A DNA stretch of 64,000 bases from Rusavskia elegans (taxonomy: Eukaryota; Ascomycota; Lecanoromycetes; Teloschistales; Teloschistaceae). The stretch covers positions 1 through 64,000 of the forward strand of contig SAUG01000075.1 of assembly GCA_011316305.1 (NCBI GenBank), in the 5' to 3' direction. The notes under the pieces were generated by a model. That model was not told where the DNA came from. It saw nothing but the letters and a program-made list of their open reading frames with translations, and did not search any database. The position numbers and the translations under genes were made by a program. Below are positions 25,528 to 39,700 of the stretch, piece by piece. Every line of letters starts with the position of its first letter. Position 1 is the stretch's first letter.

Positions 25528-27870
25528 GATTATAAACTCGGAAATCTAAGCCGAATTAGTTTATAACAATTATTATTACTACTCGCGAGTATTATATCTT
25601 TATATTTAACTTTCTCTATAGTTATTTATCGAATCTTCCTTTTTACCTATCTTTCAATAGATCTAATAAAAATTATTAAAACGTATAGAGTATTTAATAC
25701 GGCTAACTACGAAGTCTATATTTATACTACTATCTATTTATAAGTTATTCGGTAACTACCGAAATTATAAATAGCTAAATAGACCTTTTTTTATCTTATC
25801 TTATAACCCTTCTAGCCGTTTAAACCACTAATTTCCTTACTTTCGGATAGAATATAAATCGTTGATTTACATCGTATAGATATATTATAATAGAAATATT
25901 ATACTTAGTATAATAGTTAGATATTAATCTTCTAAAGTTATTAGCTCTATATTCTACTATCTAGCTAATACTAGCTATCAGCGTACGTTTTAAAATAATC
26001 TAGATAGCCGAGCTCCTACTAGCTATTATAAATAAATATAGGAAGCGACTGCCTAGCTAATTTAATATAAGTAAAGACCTTTATATAATAGAGAGCTAGT
26101 AGACTATATTTCTAGCTATTTTATTTTCTTTTAATCTTCTAATAGTCTAAACGAGCCTCTATTATTTCTAAACTAATTACTTTACTTCTAAAACTAGAGC
26201 TATCGAGTCAAGCTTTTAGTTTTACTAGCTATATTATCTAGTTCTAAATAGTATAAAAACTCGAAGCTTTCTATTTATTTCTAAAAATTATTATATTATT
26301 TTTACTTTTTAGAATTTACCTAATCTATTCTAAACCTTATATCTATTATTATATTATTATCTTTTATTAAGCTTTATACTAATTCTTTTAACTTTAAAAA
26401 TTTCAAATTATATTTTTTTTAAAACCTATCTAATAATCTTCGGATAAGCTAAAATATTTATAATTTCTATATTTTTTTAAAAATTATAGGTTCCTATAAA
26501 ATTAATAATAAATTAATTTTATTATTTAAAGCTATCTATACTATCTATTAAAATTATTTCCTATTATATCCGAAGATAACCCGGATCTTTTTATAGTTTT
26601 TAGTTTTTTTCCGATATTTTTAAACCCGAATAATCTATTCGGCTTTAAAATTATTATATTTCCTAGGTATTTACTTCTAGATTCTTCTTCGGATTTATCT
26701 CTCTAAAATACTATTCTATTTAGTATTAAATTTAGCGATATATCTATTTCTATAAAATTTACTATAAATAATATTAAACTAGAAAGTTCCGGCTGTTTTA
26801 TTAATATAATCCCGAAACTCGAAATTTATTTAGACTATACTAATATTAAAAATCTTATTTAAAATAGTATATTAGATATTAAAAAAATACTAGTTAAATT
26901 CCAGGTATATTATAGAGTCTATAGTACCGGTAAATTTATAGAACTCGACGTCTAGCTAGATATCTTCTATTATAATAACTTTTTCGAAAGTATAGAAACT
27001 TATAAAATAATATTTTATAAGTTTATTAATATAATTTTAACTATAAATATTATTTTTTTAGAAAGTTTTTTTCTTATAAAATTCTTTTAGAGCTTTAGAG
27101 CCGCTTTTTACTACTTCTAGACTTAACTTTTTTTAAGTAATATTATTATTAGTAATAAAAATAAATAAAAATAGAAAATAATTATTCTAGAAAAAACTAT
27201 TAGTACTATTATCTATAAGAAATTTCGTTAATATAGTAATAGCGAGTCTATTATTACTAGAACTAAAGCTTTCCTATCTATAAATAACCCGAATAAGTAA
27301 ATTATTAAAATCGACTATAATTTCTACTATAACTAAAATAACTGTATTAAAGATATCTACTATAGTCTATATCCGGAAATAAAAAAGGCCTAGATAATAA
27401 AAAAATAGAAAAATAGAAAAAGGAAATACTAAAAGAGTAATAGTAATAAATATAAAAGTAATAAAAGAAAGGATAGTAAAGACGATTAAAATAATAAATC
27501 TAAAAATAATAAATCTAAAGATAAATCTACTAAATCCAAAAAATTACGAATATTTATTATAATCGAACCGATTTCTACTAATTTTAATTTCGTAACTTTT
27601 ATCGGTTTTATTAAATAAACTAGATTATACAAATAGTTTGATATTCGACTATATCTATAACTATTATACTACTTTCTAGTAGTAATTTTTTTATTAAATC
27701 TAGTATAAAACCTATCTAAAATAACTCTATAACTAGTATTAGTAAAACTATTAGCCCCCGACGAATCGCTAAAAGTACTATTATATTTAACTACTTTTTT
27801 AATAGTAAATAGTATTTTATAGAACTTTATAATATCCTTTTTACTCCCGGATCCGACATTAACCTCCTAT
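25352..27870 (+). mobile_element. C2: 5' part of a copia element (LTR, primer site, gag, start of pol)
   Basis: 5' LTR at 25352-25527, primer site from 25528, then gag on the plus strand, parallel to C3 31643-34043 and C1 reversed. It ends at 27870 within the pre-integrase region, where W2 begins after TA at 27869-27870. The uninterrupted C3 equivalent is near 44280 (CTTCTATTAATATT). The rest of the element is not found. RIP is strong: even the zinc knuckle histidine and cysteines near 27310-27350 are altered. Confidence 0.8.
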
Positions 27871-29227
27871 TTTAAGGGGCGCCTTATGTCCGTAAATGGT
27901 ATATCAGCAGCATACTAGCTACGTATTATATATAATACTAGATGTTAAAAAACGGTACGTATATATATTACTAGTAAGATATATAAAATAATATATTTTA
28001 ATATATATTTTTATAAATATTATATTACGGCGTAATAAAATATAGTTATAAATACGTATTAATCTCGATATATTATTAATATAGCGTCTATATTATATCG
28101 ATATAGAAATTAATTAAAACTCGTTATTATATAAGAATATAAAGCTAGGGTCTATATATATCGCTCGCTTTCCCGATAATTTAATAAAGTTAAAAAGATA
28201 TAGTTATATTATTCTAAGCTAAAAAGATATATATTATTTATATACTAGTGGCTCTCCGTCTGCCCTCTCGAACCTTCTACTAACGTCTATATTTTAGCGT
28301 TTTCCTATAAAACGTTCCCTCTATATCCGGATATCCGAATATTTTTATACTATTATATTACGTATTATAAAATCTCTATTTAATATATCTAGGGTTTCTA
28401 TATCTTATCCGATCTATTAAGTTAAATATATTATCGCTAGTCGGTAGATTTCCTCTATTTATTATTATATTAGTAATAAAAGCTTCTATAATAGGGCGAT
28501 AAACTACTTTAGCCCTAGTCCTCTTTTTATATTTTATAAAAATATTTATTATAGGCTGTTTATATATCGCCTAATTATAATTCTTTTTATAGATAAAGTA
28601 TTTACGAATTAGCTTAGCTATAGTAAAGGTATATCTGGTACTATTTATATATCTATATAGTCTATCTTTCTTATTATATATATAGTTTCCATATTAGAGG
28701 ACCGCCGAGTATTAGATTCTCTAAAAATCTAAGATTATAATTAGGATTAGAAATAGGGATTAATATATATATATATATAGTACTTATTTCATATATCCGG
28801 TAATTATTATTTACTATATTATCGGGCGTCTATCTATAATATATTATTTGCCCGGTTTTATTTAATATTTAGAAATAGAGGTAATATAACTTTTCTTCCT
28901 CCTTTTCTTCTAGCTATATTAATCGCTATAATTATATTAGTTATATTATATTTTTTTAATACTCGATATATATTTTGCTTTCTTATTATATAGTCTATTA
29001 TAATCGTTGTAGTCTATAAATATCTTAGTATACCTATAAGCTACTATCTAGAAGTATTATTAGGACTATAGTAGATATGGATACTAATAATAATTAAATA
29101 GTATATAGAAAGAGGCTCGAAGGAAGAGAATATTTAAAAAAGGGGTAGGATATCAATATAAATAATTAATAAAAAAGTATAGATAATGATTATTTCGTTT
29201 CTATTATTATAGGATATTCCGATATAT

Positions 29228-29365
29228 AATATAGAAGATATTAAAGAAAAAAAAAATAAAAGGGTAGATAAGATAGTAGTAGAGGAGAAAAGGGAGGAGG
29301 AGAGAAATAGGAAGTGCTAGAAAAAAAGGAAGAAAATAGTAGAAAGGAGGAAATAATTTAGATAA
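29228..29365 (+). repeat. Polypurine tract in W2
   Basis: Long A/G-rich run with GGAGGAGGAGAGAAATAGG. It matches the position of the polypurine tract in W1. The open frame on its minus strand (29410-29207) is a by-product of this composition. Confidence 0.7.
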
Positions 29366-29763
29366 AGGACAATAAGAAGTATCTAATAACTTTACCAATT
29401 TTTCTTTCAAATCTAACCGCTATATATTATATATAGCTATATATATATCGGTAGCCACTGTTTATCTAATAATAGCCCGTCGGGGCCTAGATATATGGTG
29501 ACTAGGTAGTAATAATAAATATCCGGGTCTAAACTTATATATCCGAAAGGATATAAAGTATTATATTAATCTAAATAATCGCGACGTATTTTATATCGAA
29601 TATTGATAAATAAATATTAGATTATAATTTTAGGTATTTATAATAGGTCTCTATAGTAATCGAGATATAATAGGTTTAGATTATAAAAATAATATTTTAA
29701 GTAAGAAAATCTGGTTTTTAGATTAGTTATATAATAACTTAACTAATAGACCTACGAGGCCTA

Positions 29764-30565
29764 CCTTAGGTGGCGCCTTATGTTCTGGAGTGGCCTGTCA
29801 ACATTATATTAATTACATGTTGAAAGATATAAGATATTTATCGGATATTAATATTTGAATTTTAGATTGCTAGAAATTAACTGTCTGTTATAATTAATAT
29901 CGAGTAATATAAAACAGCTAGTATATAGAAACGGTATATTTTATATAACTTACTACTAATATTATGTTTTTAAAAACTAGAAGTGGTTTAAAAATATAAG
30001 ATTGATATTAACTTCTAATTAAAATAATATTAAGATGTTATTTTACTATATATAAGATGCTAATAAGATGCTAATAAAATTCTAATATAATGTTAAAATA
30101 CTGTTTATTAATTTAGAAAGACTCTAGAATATATCTAACTATAAGTTTAATCTTATATAATATAGTCGAATGGTCTAGATATTTAGATTAAAGTTTATCT
30201 AATCCTAGAAACTAGTCCCGATTAAGATAATTCGAGAGGTTCAGTATTCGAATCCCTCGGTTTTCAATTTTTTAAACTAATTTGGCGATTTAAATAGCCT
30301 AGATAAAATAAATCGATCTATCGGATTTGGATCTCGAAAGGTCGACCTATAAGCCGATAGATCGACTTTTGTATTTTACGGTATTTTAAAATATAATACG
30401 AATAGTCTATTTTCGTAAAATAGAATATTATTTTAAATAGATATAATTAATTACGGTATATTCGTATTACCTATACTCGACATTTTTGATCACGTAATAT
30501 TCTTTTCAACTTGACTTTAACAGGATGTTAACAAGCTGTTCAGATACTAGAGGCGTCACCTAAGG
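29764..30565 (+). mobile_element. Y5: TA-flanked inverted-repeat element, inserted in W2
   Basis: 802 bp between TA at 29762-29763 and 30566-30567. Left end CCTTAGGTGGCGCCTTATG; right end reversed CCTTAGGTGACGCCTC. The tRNA-like block is on the plus strand with its B box at 30244-30254. It is among the least mutated copies: it retains TGTCAACATT near 29799 and GTTAACAAGCTGTTCAG near 30525. Confidence 0.85.
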
Positions 30566-31470
30566 TATAGAATAGAAGGAATAGCTTATTTCTAATATCT
30601 TATAACCGTCGTTAAAAGGCCTTATAATTATTAATACTCGATTTATATATATCGCCTATTAGCGTATAATCCGTACCTTAGTACTCTATATTATCCATTA
30701 GTAGTATAAATATATTTAAATTACTTTTTTAAAAGGCTCTATCTAATTCCCCGGCGATATATCTAGTGTTATAGCCGATAAGAAAAATAAGCTTAAGAAC
30801 TGCGAGGAAAAAGGCCTTATTTATAGCTTATTTAAATACGTCTTTAATATATATATTTTAGATAAAAACTATATATTATATATATTAGGCAGTATCGAAC
30901 AAATATAGAGTAATACTTAATAGTAGTTATTAGCTAGTAGAAGAAAGAAATTAGTATAAAGGCGGAAGGTACGATATTAGTAATATATAAATTTATTTCT
31001 ACTACCTCTAAAAAGATATTTCTACTAGCCTATAAAAGTCTATAGATACAGATATCTAGTAATATTTTAGTAGATATAATAGTATAGAAATATAGAGAGC
31101 TATTAGAAGTATATTAGGAAATATATTCGAGATAATAAAAGTGTTTATAATAATAGATTTAATCTGCCTATAAAGTATCTATTTAATTTATTACTTTACC
31201 GATATATAAATATAGGGTCTATATAGTATTCTATATACCTACTATTTACTAGAGTATCTATATAAATAATTTATTAAAATTATAATATAGAAGTAGAGCG
31301 TTATCCCTACGCTTTAAAATATCCTTTCAGGGATAATATAATTCTTTTTCGCGCCTATACCTAGTAATTGAACGATATTAATTATTTTAGAATAATCCTC
31401 GCTAAACTCTTTAACTAACGTTACCCGGATAAATAGTATTCTACGAACGCTAGAAAAATTATATAGAAAT

Positions 31471-31642
31471 TGTTGGACGTATTACGTATAACAGCTGTAC
31501 TAAGGCGCTAAGGGCGCTAGTACCGATCAGGCCTAGTAGATCTAGGCGCTAAAGCCCTGCTACTTCCTTTTTATATACTTAGTTTAGGCGAAAGCCTACT
31601 TTAGTAAATTAAGTTTAATATTCTATATATATAATTTTAATA
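31471..31642 (+). repeat. C3 5' LTR
   Basis: 172 bp, from TGTTGGACGTATTACG to TTTTAATA. It is partly RIP-mutated; CTGTACTAAGGCGC and GATCAGGCC survive. Confidence 0.9.
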
Positions 31643-31660
31643 GGTTATAAACCCGGGAGC
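31643..31660 (+). other. C3 primer binding site
   Basis: GGTTATAAACCCGGGAGC directly follows the LTR. With TGA read through RIP as TAA it becomes GGTTATGAGCCC, complementary to the anticodon stem-loop of initiator tRNA-Met. This agrees with half-tRNA priming known for copia elements. Confidence 0.65.
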
Positions 31661-31799
31661 TCTAGCCGAGTTAGTTTATAATAGTTATTATTATTATTCG
31701 CGAGTATTATATCTTTATACTTAACTTTTATTATATCTTTATTAAATTTTCTTTTCTATCTACCCTTTAATAGATCCGATATATATTATTAAACCGTAG

Positions 31800-34044
31800 G
31801 CGAATAACGAAGTCTACAATTATATTATTACCTATAAGTACTCCGGTAACTACCGAAATTATAAATAGCTAAATAGATCCTTTTTATCTTACTTTATAAC
31901 CTCTTCTAGCCGCTTAAACTACTAACCTCCTTACTTTTAAATAGAACTATTAAGTCGCTAATCTACTATATATAGATATATTACTATAGAAATATTATAC
32001 TAGATACGGTAATTAGGCCTTTAAAATTAAATCTTTATAATTATTAGTCTTATATCCAACCGCCTAGCTAACGCTAGTTATCGGCGTATATTTTATAGCT
32101 GCTAGCTATTATAAATAAAGACGGGAAGTAACTATCTAGCTAATTTCGTATAGGCTAGGACCTCTATAAAATAGGAAGCTAGTAGACTATATTTCTAGCT
32201 ATTATATTTTTCCTAACCTCCTAATAGTCTAAGCGAGCCCCTACTATTTTTAAACTAACTACCTTACCTCTAGAACTAGAGCTATTAAGCCCAGCCTTCG
32301 GCCTTACTAGCTATATTATCTAGTCCTAAATAGTATAAGAACTCGAAGCTTCCTATTTATTATTAAGGACTATTATTATATTATTTTAATTTTTAAAGCT
32401 TTATCTAACCTATTCTAAACCTTTTATTTACTTCTATATTATTATTATTAAAACCTTCTACTAATCCCTATAATTTTAAAAGTTTTAAATAATATTTTTT
32501 TTAAAGACTACCTAATAACTTCCGGGTAAATTAAACCGCCTATAACTTCTAATTTTCTATTAAAGACTATAGATTCCTATATAACTAATAGTAAATCGAC
32601 CTCGCTATCTAGAGCCGTCTATATCTAGACTCTAATTACTATTTATTAAAGTTCCTTTTTATTATATCTAAAGACGACCCGGACCTTTTTATAGCCTTTA
32701 GTCTCTTTCTAATATTTTTAAACCCGAGCGACTTATTTAGCTTTAAAATTATTATATCTCCCGGGTACTCGCCTCTAGACCTTCTTTCGGATTCCTTCTT
32801 CTACGACGCTACTCCTCGCGGTATTCTATAGTCTAGTATAAAACTTTATAATATATCTACCCTTATAATATTAATTATAAATAATACTAAACTAAAAAGT
32901 TCTAGCTATCCTATTAATATAGTCCTAAAGCTTAAAACCCGCTCGGATTATAAGAATTAGGAGAAAGCTATTATAGTCTACCTTATTTTTAATAACCTCC
33001 GAGCTACTACTAAAGGTCTTTTACTTCCGGCTCCCTCTAATTATAAAGAAGAATAGATAGAATATACCTATATAATAATTAAGATAACCTATAGTACTAA
33101 TACTAAAAACTTTATTAACGATATTATATTAGATACTAAAAAGATATTAGATAAATTCTAGATATAATATAGAATCTATAGTACCGGTAAGCTTATAGAA
33201 TTTAATATCTAGCTAGATACCTTCTATTATAATAGTTCTTTTAAAAATATAAAGGCTTATATAGCTAAATTTTATAAATTTACTAATAAAATTTTAGCTA
33301 TAGGCGTTATTATTTTAGAAAGCCTTTTTATTTTAAAATTCTTTCGGGACTTTAGGGCCGCTTATAGCTATTTCTAGACTTTATTTATCTAAAGTAATAT
33401 TATCGTCAGTAATAAAAATAAATAAAAATAGAAAGTAGTTATTCTAGACGAAACTATTAGTACTACTATTAACGAAAAGTATCGCTAATATAGTAATAGC
33501 GAGTCTACTACTACTAGAACTAAGGCCTTTTTATCTATAAATAACCCGAATAAGCGAGTTATTAAAATCGACTACTATTCCTACTATAACCGAGATAGCT
33601 ATATAAAAGATACCTACTATAGTCTATATCCTAAATTAAAGGCTTAGATAGTAGAGAAATAGAAGAACGGCGGCAGTAAACGTTAAAAGGGTAATAGTAA
33701 TAAAGGTAAAGGTAGTAAGGGAAAGGATAGTAAAGATAGTAAAGATAATAAATCTAAGGATAATAAATCTAAAAATAAACCTATTAAATCCGAAAAATTA
33801 CTTAATTTTATTATAGTAGTACCGGCCTCTACTAACTTTAGCTTCGTAACTTTTATTCCTACGGTCTTATCGGTTTTATTAAATAAACTAGATTTTACTA
33901 ATAGTTAGATATTCGACTATACCTATAATTATTATACTACCTTCTAGTAGTACCTTTTTATCGAATCTAGTATAAGATCTGTCTAGAACGAGCCTATAAC
34001 TAGTATTAATAGCGCTGTTAGCCCCTGACTAATTATTAAAGGTA
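31800..34044 (+). pseudogene. C3 gag and protease relic
   Basis: Plus-strand gag reading with RIP stops. Near 33565-33625 the segment YYNRDSYIKDTYYS keeps CX2CX4HX4C spacing with Cys to Tyr and His to Tyr changes, a nucleocapsid zinc knuckle. Near 33905 a WIFD-like start may be the aspartic protease region (expected motif D-S/T-G is lost). L interrupts the frame at 34045, between protease and the pre-integrase domain. The start codon is not identifiable. Confidence 0.7.
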
Positions 34045-36779
34045 CCTTAGAGGGGGTTATAGATACTAAGACATCCCGTTAATACGCCGGTATATAATAT
34101 TATATTAAGTTTTACTACTACTATTTATATATAAAAACTTGATATACTTGCCCTATAGATAGTTTATAGTAAAATATATATATAGGTATCGAAATAAGGT
34201 TTTATTAAAACTATAGATATAGCTTAATATCGAGTTAATATAAGGCGCGTATTAATATAAAATGATACGCTAACTTTAATTTAATATAATATAACTTTTT
34301 ATTATATTATATCTATAAAAGATTTTTCTTCTATATAAAATCTTTTTAGAATAATCTATCAATTTTATAATCTATATAGTATTATATAGAAACTATATTA
34401 ATTAACTAGAGTCTGTCCCTTCTATATAGGATATATTATTCTTTATACTATAATATAATACTAAAACTTCTTTTTAATAAACTATAGAATAGTTATAGCC
34501 TATAGCTACGTCGTCGATATAAAGTTAAAGATCTTATAGTATAGTAATAAATAATTATCGTAAAAAGCTTTTAATTCGAATACCTAGTCCTTTCGTCTAT
34601 CGTCGTAATACTATATATAATCTATCTCCCTTTCCGCTAAAATACTACTATAATAGCTAAATCCTCTTATTATTCTAAGTTTCTAATAGCTAAAAAGGAA
34701 CTATATATTAATCCGAATAGCTAGAATATATTAAAAATATAAAAAAAAATAGCGATATTAGCTTTTTCGAGTTAAAATATTATCCTATAATTAATTTCTT
34801 AGATTTACCTCTTTAATAATTTACTATATCGGCCGAAAATCTATATCTAAATCTATTATATAATTTCTAAAATTAATAATAGTTTTAGATACTAAAATTT
34901 AAGCGAGTATATATAAAATCCTAAACTTTTTCCTATTATATAAAGAATCTAGAAATTATCGCTAGTATTAGAATAGTAATATTATATTTATAGTTACTAA
35001 TATTTTTACCGATATACTATAATATTAATATATTAGTAGAAAGGTTCGTAGAGTTTAGTAGAGGAGTACTTTATAATATTATTATAAAGGGTAGCGGGTA
35101 CTTTTATTAGGAAATTAAATAATAAAAAGATATTAGTAGACTTTTTAAAAAATTAAGAATTTATAACTAAATATATTATATAGTACCGAAAACTAGTAAT
35201 TATACTACTTAAGACTTAATAATTAATTAATTTAACTAGGCTTAAAAGTATATATATTAGAAACTTAGGTTACTTACTAACTAAAAGTTACTAACTAAAA
35301 AGCTATAATTAGGCTCTTTTATATAATACGGTCCGCTAGTTATTTATAAACCTCGTTTTTTAATACTATATAGAATACTTAGTATAGATACTAATAATAT
35401 AGGATAATCGCTATAATATTAGGTAAAAGGTAGGTAATACTTTAAAAAAAACTAGAAAGGATAATAAAATATAGGAAAATAGAGGAAAAAAAACTATAAA
35501 AAAATAAAATTAGTTTTAAGATTCTTTAGAATTTAATAGGTAAGTTTAGGCGATAAGTTATAATTTAGAACCTTTAAAAGTCTAAATATTAGATTATTAA
35601 AGTAGGTATAGAAAATATAAAGTCGTTTTTACTATAGAAAAAAATAAAGGTTTACTACTATAGGATATAGTTATTTTCGAGGTTTTTTCGCTTCCTATTT
35701 TTAGTATAGCTTTTATCTACTTACTAGTACGCTAGCTTAAAAGCGCGCTAGCTTCTAGTAGCTAGTTAATATTTTCTTTACTATCTTTATAATTATTATC
35801 CAGATATAATACGACGAACGCGTTTAACCTCGCTAAATCGAATAAATTCTATATTTAAAATCTAATATAATCTATAGCGCGTTACTAGAAAAAGCGTATA
35901 TAGGCTAGATCGAAGCCGGGGATACGGTAATCTAGGTTCTATTATCTTAATATAATCTAACTAATACGCCTAAACGATTCTAATATATCTAAATATATAT
36001 TTAATATCTATTATATTCTATATTATTATATATAAAAAAGCGTAAAAAGGTTAAAATAATACTCTAACGAATAGGAAGATATTATAATATAAAAAGATAT
36101 AGATATAGATTTTTAAAAATACTAGTAATATTTTTAGAAAGGTAGTTATATAGATAGTAATAATATATATTTATTACTATATATATTAGTAGGTTTTAGT
36201 AAAGTACTTTTCTTTTATTTTAAGGAGGGATATTTATTTTTACCTACTACTATCGATTATAGGCGATATTATAATATTTCTAAATATATTATAGTTATCG
36301 ATATATAGAATAAAGGGTTTTTAATAATATTTTAATATAAGAAAAATACGTTATATAAAGTAATCTATATAGTTAATAAGTCTATAACTGACCTATTAAC
36401 GAGTTTAAAGAATAATAACTTGGTATATATTATAATTTTACCGATAATAAATTATCTAATCTATAATATATTAAAAGAATAAATATATTAAGAAAGTAAG
36501 TTATTTAAATAATTAGAGAAGGAAAAAAAAGGTTTAGGTAATAGTAGAAACGACCTATCGAGAATATCTAGAATATTTAGAAAATATTTTAAGGAATAAT
36601 AAATCTACCTTTATATAAGGTATCTTTTTTAGGAGATTCTATCGCGTTTTAAATCTCTACCTAATATAATCGATAATATACGTAAAATATAAAAGTTAAA
36701 AAAGTAAAATTCTAATTTAATTAACTATTATAATTAATATATCTCGAGACTATCCTATCTAGCTATATAAATTAGATAT

Positions 36780-39700
36780 TATAATCGTAATAAAGAAACA
36801 GACTCCTACTAATATCTAAGGAAAGAGAAATATTATTAGATTTAGTCCTTTCCTATACTCTAATTATATAATTTTTCTTAAAACTAATATCCGGTAAACC
36901 TATAATTTTTATTATATCTAACCTTTTATATAGTATCTTTAGTATTAGATCCTTTTTATCGATATCTTCTAGTAACGTTATTCTTACGAAGAATATCCTA
37001 TAGGTACTAGTAAACTTATATAGAAAAATATCTTCTATCTATTCTAAACCTTTATTAACTAGAGATATAGAATTACTAGTTTTTAATATTATCTAATATT
37101 TAGATATTCTAATATTAGTAGATTAGTCGTTTAATTATAACCTTTTCTTCGAGGCCTTAGAGGAAAGGAGAAAAAGAGAAAGATTAGAGCTAAAAATATT
37201 TATTAATAGATAGAAAAAGATATTTTTTTATACTACTATATATAAGCCTTTAATAATATAATATTAGGTTCGTAATAATCCTATACGTAGGCGTTATAAA
37301 GCCATATTAAAAAGAGTTTATTATCTATAAAAGATATAGATTAAGTAGGCTATTAGTAGTATTATTTAATATAAATAGAGCGAATATATCCGATAGTAAT
37401 AGAATATATATATTTTTAGTTTTTAACTATTATAATTTAGACTTCGTCGGAAGATAGAATAATAGAATTTTCTAAAAAATAATCTAATTACTCTATATAT
37501 AAATTCGGAAAAAAAGTACTGAATAATAAAAGATATTAATAGTAAATTAACTTTATATAAAAGGAAAGAGTTAGCTCTATTTCTATATAGGAGCCGGTAA
37601 GAAAAAATCGGAAATATAGTTAAAGGCTTTTTTTAATAAAAAAAAATTTAATAGTATTTTATTTATTAGTTTTTAAAATTATTAATTTATATTCTCTATA
37701 CTAATTAGCTATATTATAAAGGTAAATAGAAATAGGGCCTATCTATCTTTATTTTCGCTAGTAAAAATAGTATAATTATTAGAAATAGCGTATTCTTCTA
37801 TAATATTTCTATAATAAAGGGCGATATAGATATTCGGCTATTCTATTATATTATAATATAGTAGCGCTTTTTTAGAGCTTTTAGTATTAATAATAAAAGT
37901 CTTAGAAAATTAATCTAAATAGGTAAGGTTTTATAGAAATCAGTTATTTTAATTACTATTTATATTACCGGTATTTTATAATAATTTATTATCGAAATTA
38001 TAGGAATCTTAATAAAAGGAAATAGTAAAAATATAGGGCCGGTTAGATATAGGACTTTCGCTATAGTAGAATATAGAGATAATAGCGAGAAAAGCGTATT
38101 TATAGAGCTTTTAAAAAGATTTCCTATTCTATTTAAGAAACTAATCGATCTAGATTTATTCTTTAATAAATATTATAAATAAAAGGATAATAGTATTACT
38201 TTTAGCGATATTAGTATAGTATTAAATAATACTATCGACTATATTAAAATCTAACTATTTACTAATTATAGCTTTAATAGTATTATAATAGGCTGGTTAG
38301 ATATATTTAGGTTTTAACTAAGTTTTTAGAAAAATAGGTAAAATAATAAAAAATCTAGTATATTCCTATATTTAAAAGCTTTATAGATAATATATCGGAC
38401 TTTATAGCTTCGCCTAGTTAGAAAAGAAAGGAAACGCTAGGTTATAGTAAATTAAATTAATATTTCTATAGAATACTATATTATATATTTCGGAATTCCG
38501 TATAAAAGGCTATTTAGATTTAAAGAGTTAAAATAGTATTAAAAAGAATATATTAAAACTATTTCCTAATATCTATATATTTAAAATAGGCCGTATTAGT
38601 AGATTTAGATCGAATAAAATCTAGTAATAGTACGATATTAACTAATAGTATTAGTTTAGATTTTATACCTAAAAATTAATTAGATAATAAAAATATTATA
38701 TAATTTTAACTTACCTAGGCTATTAAAATAAGTATTCGCTTTATTTTAATTTATTTTTATAATTAAATCTCCCTTTTCTTATTTATATTATAGGCGATAA
38801 TAAAGTCTGGTATTAATATAAATATCGAATAATAAATTAGCCTATTAATTATAAGTTACTATAGATTTTCTATATTTCTAGTTAGCTTTAGAATCTAGTA
38901 GACCTTTATTAGTCGTTTATTAAAGTATATTAGCTATAAATATAATAGTATAGATATAGACTCTGGTTTTTTATCTATAAATAGTTATAAGATAGCTTTA
39001 ATCTAAGGTTAATAAACCAGATTATAGGCTTTAAATAATATTAGAAAAGTTAGTACTATAAGGGCCGAGAGTTAAAAGAAAAATATTAACTCTATTATTT
39101 TAGTAATATATTTAATTTAGAAGATAAAAAATTTATATCTTTTTTTTTCGCTAGTTTAGTATAGTAATAGTAGTATAGATATCTATAAAAGACCTATATA
39201 TATTATAATATAGCCTAAAAGTTTTAATAAATATAATTAGAGGGATTAATAATATCTTTTCTTTTATATATATTAAGAGATAGTCCTTTCTATAGTATAC
39301 TAGTTCTAATTTACTTTTTAGTAGTAAAAATAATTATAAAAGATTTAGATTTCCTATTAATACTATAGTCTATACTAGATATTTTAATTTATATTTAATT
39401 AGCCGAAAGCTAGGGCCTTTATAATAGTAGTCGAAAATAATATCCGTATATCTTTTAATAATATAAGCCTTAAAAATAATATAGAACTAATTATCGGTTA
39501 AATAGAGCTCTTTTAAAGTACTTTAAAAATAAATAGGATATTTATTTATTTCTTATTTAAAACTTGAAGGTAGAAAAAGCTTCTAAATATATAATAAGAT
39601 ATTACCTTTTACTAATAATATAAAATTCTTTCTAACTATTAAGACCTATCCTATATAATTCTATATATCTAATTAATATCGGTATTTAGAATTAATATAT

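Larger units (their letters stand above)
27871..31470. mobile_element. W2: degraded repeat, second copy, with Y5 nested
   Basis: Starts TTTAAGGGGCGCCTTATG after TA in C2. This end resembles the Y3/Y5 left end (GGTGGCGCCTTATG), so W belongs to, or borrowed, the same type of terminus. Body parallel to W1. Y5 is nested at 29764-30565. The right side is cut by the C3 5' LTR at 31471. About 2.8 kb remain without Y5. The product is unresolved; some plus-strand stretches near 30770-31300 are stop-poor (ADKKNKLKNCEEKG at about 30775), but no domain is certain. Confidence 0.5.

Noticed and set aside
29207..29410. 67-codon minus-strand ORF
   Set aside because: It is the reverse of a polypurine tract (F/L/Y/P-rich low complexity) inside repeat W2; W1 lacks an equivalent ORF.
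30690..31300. Fot1/pogo-like transposase in W2
   Set aside because: A few residues look transposase-like, but the lysine-rich tail lies on the wrong side and no DDE triad could be placed.
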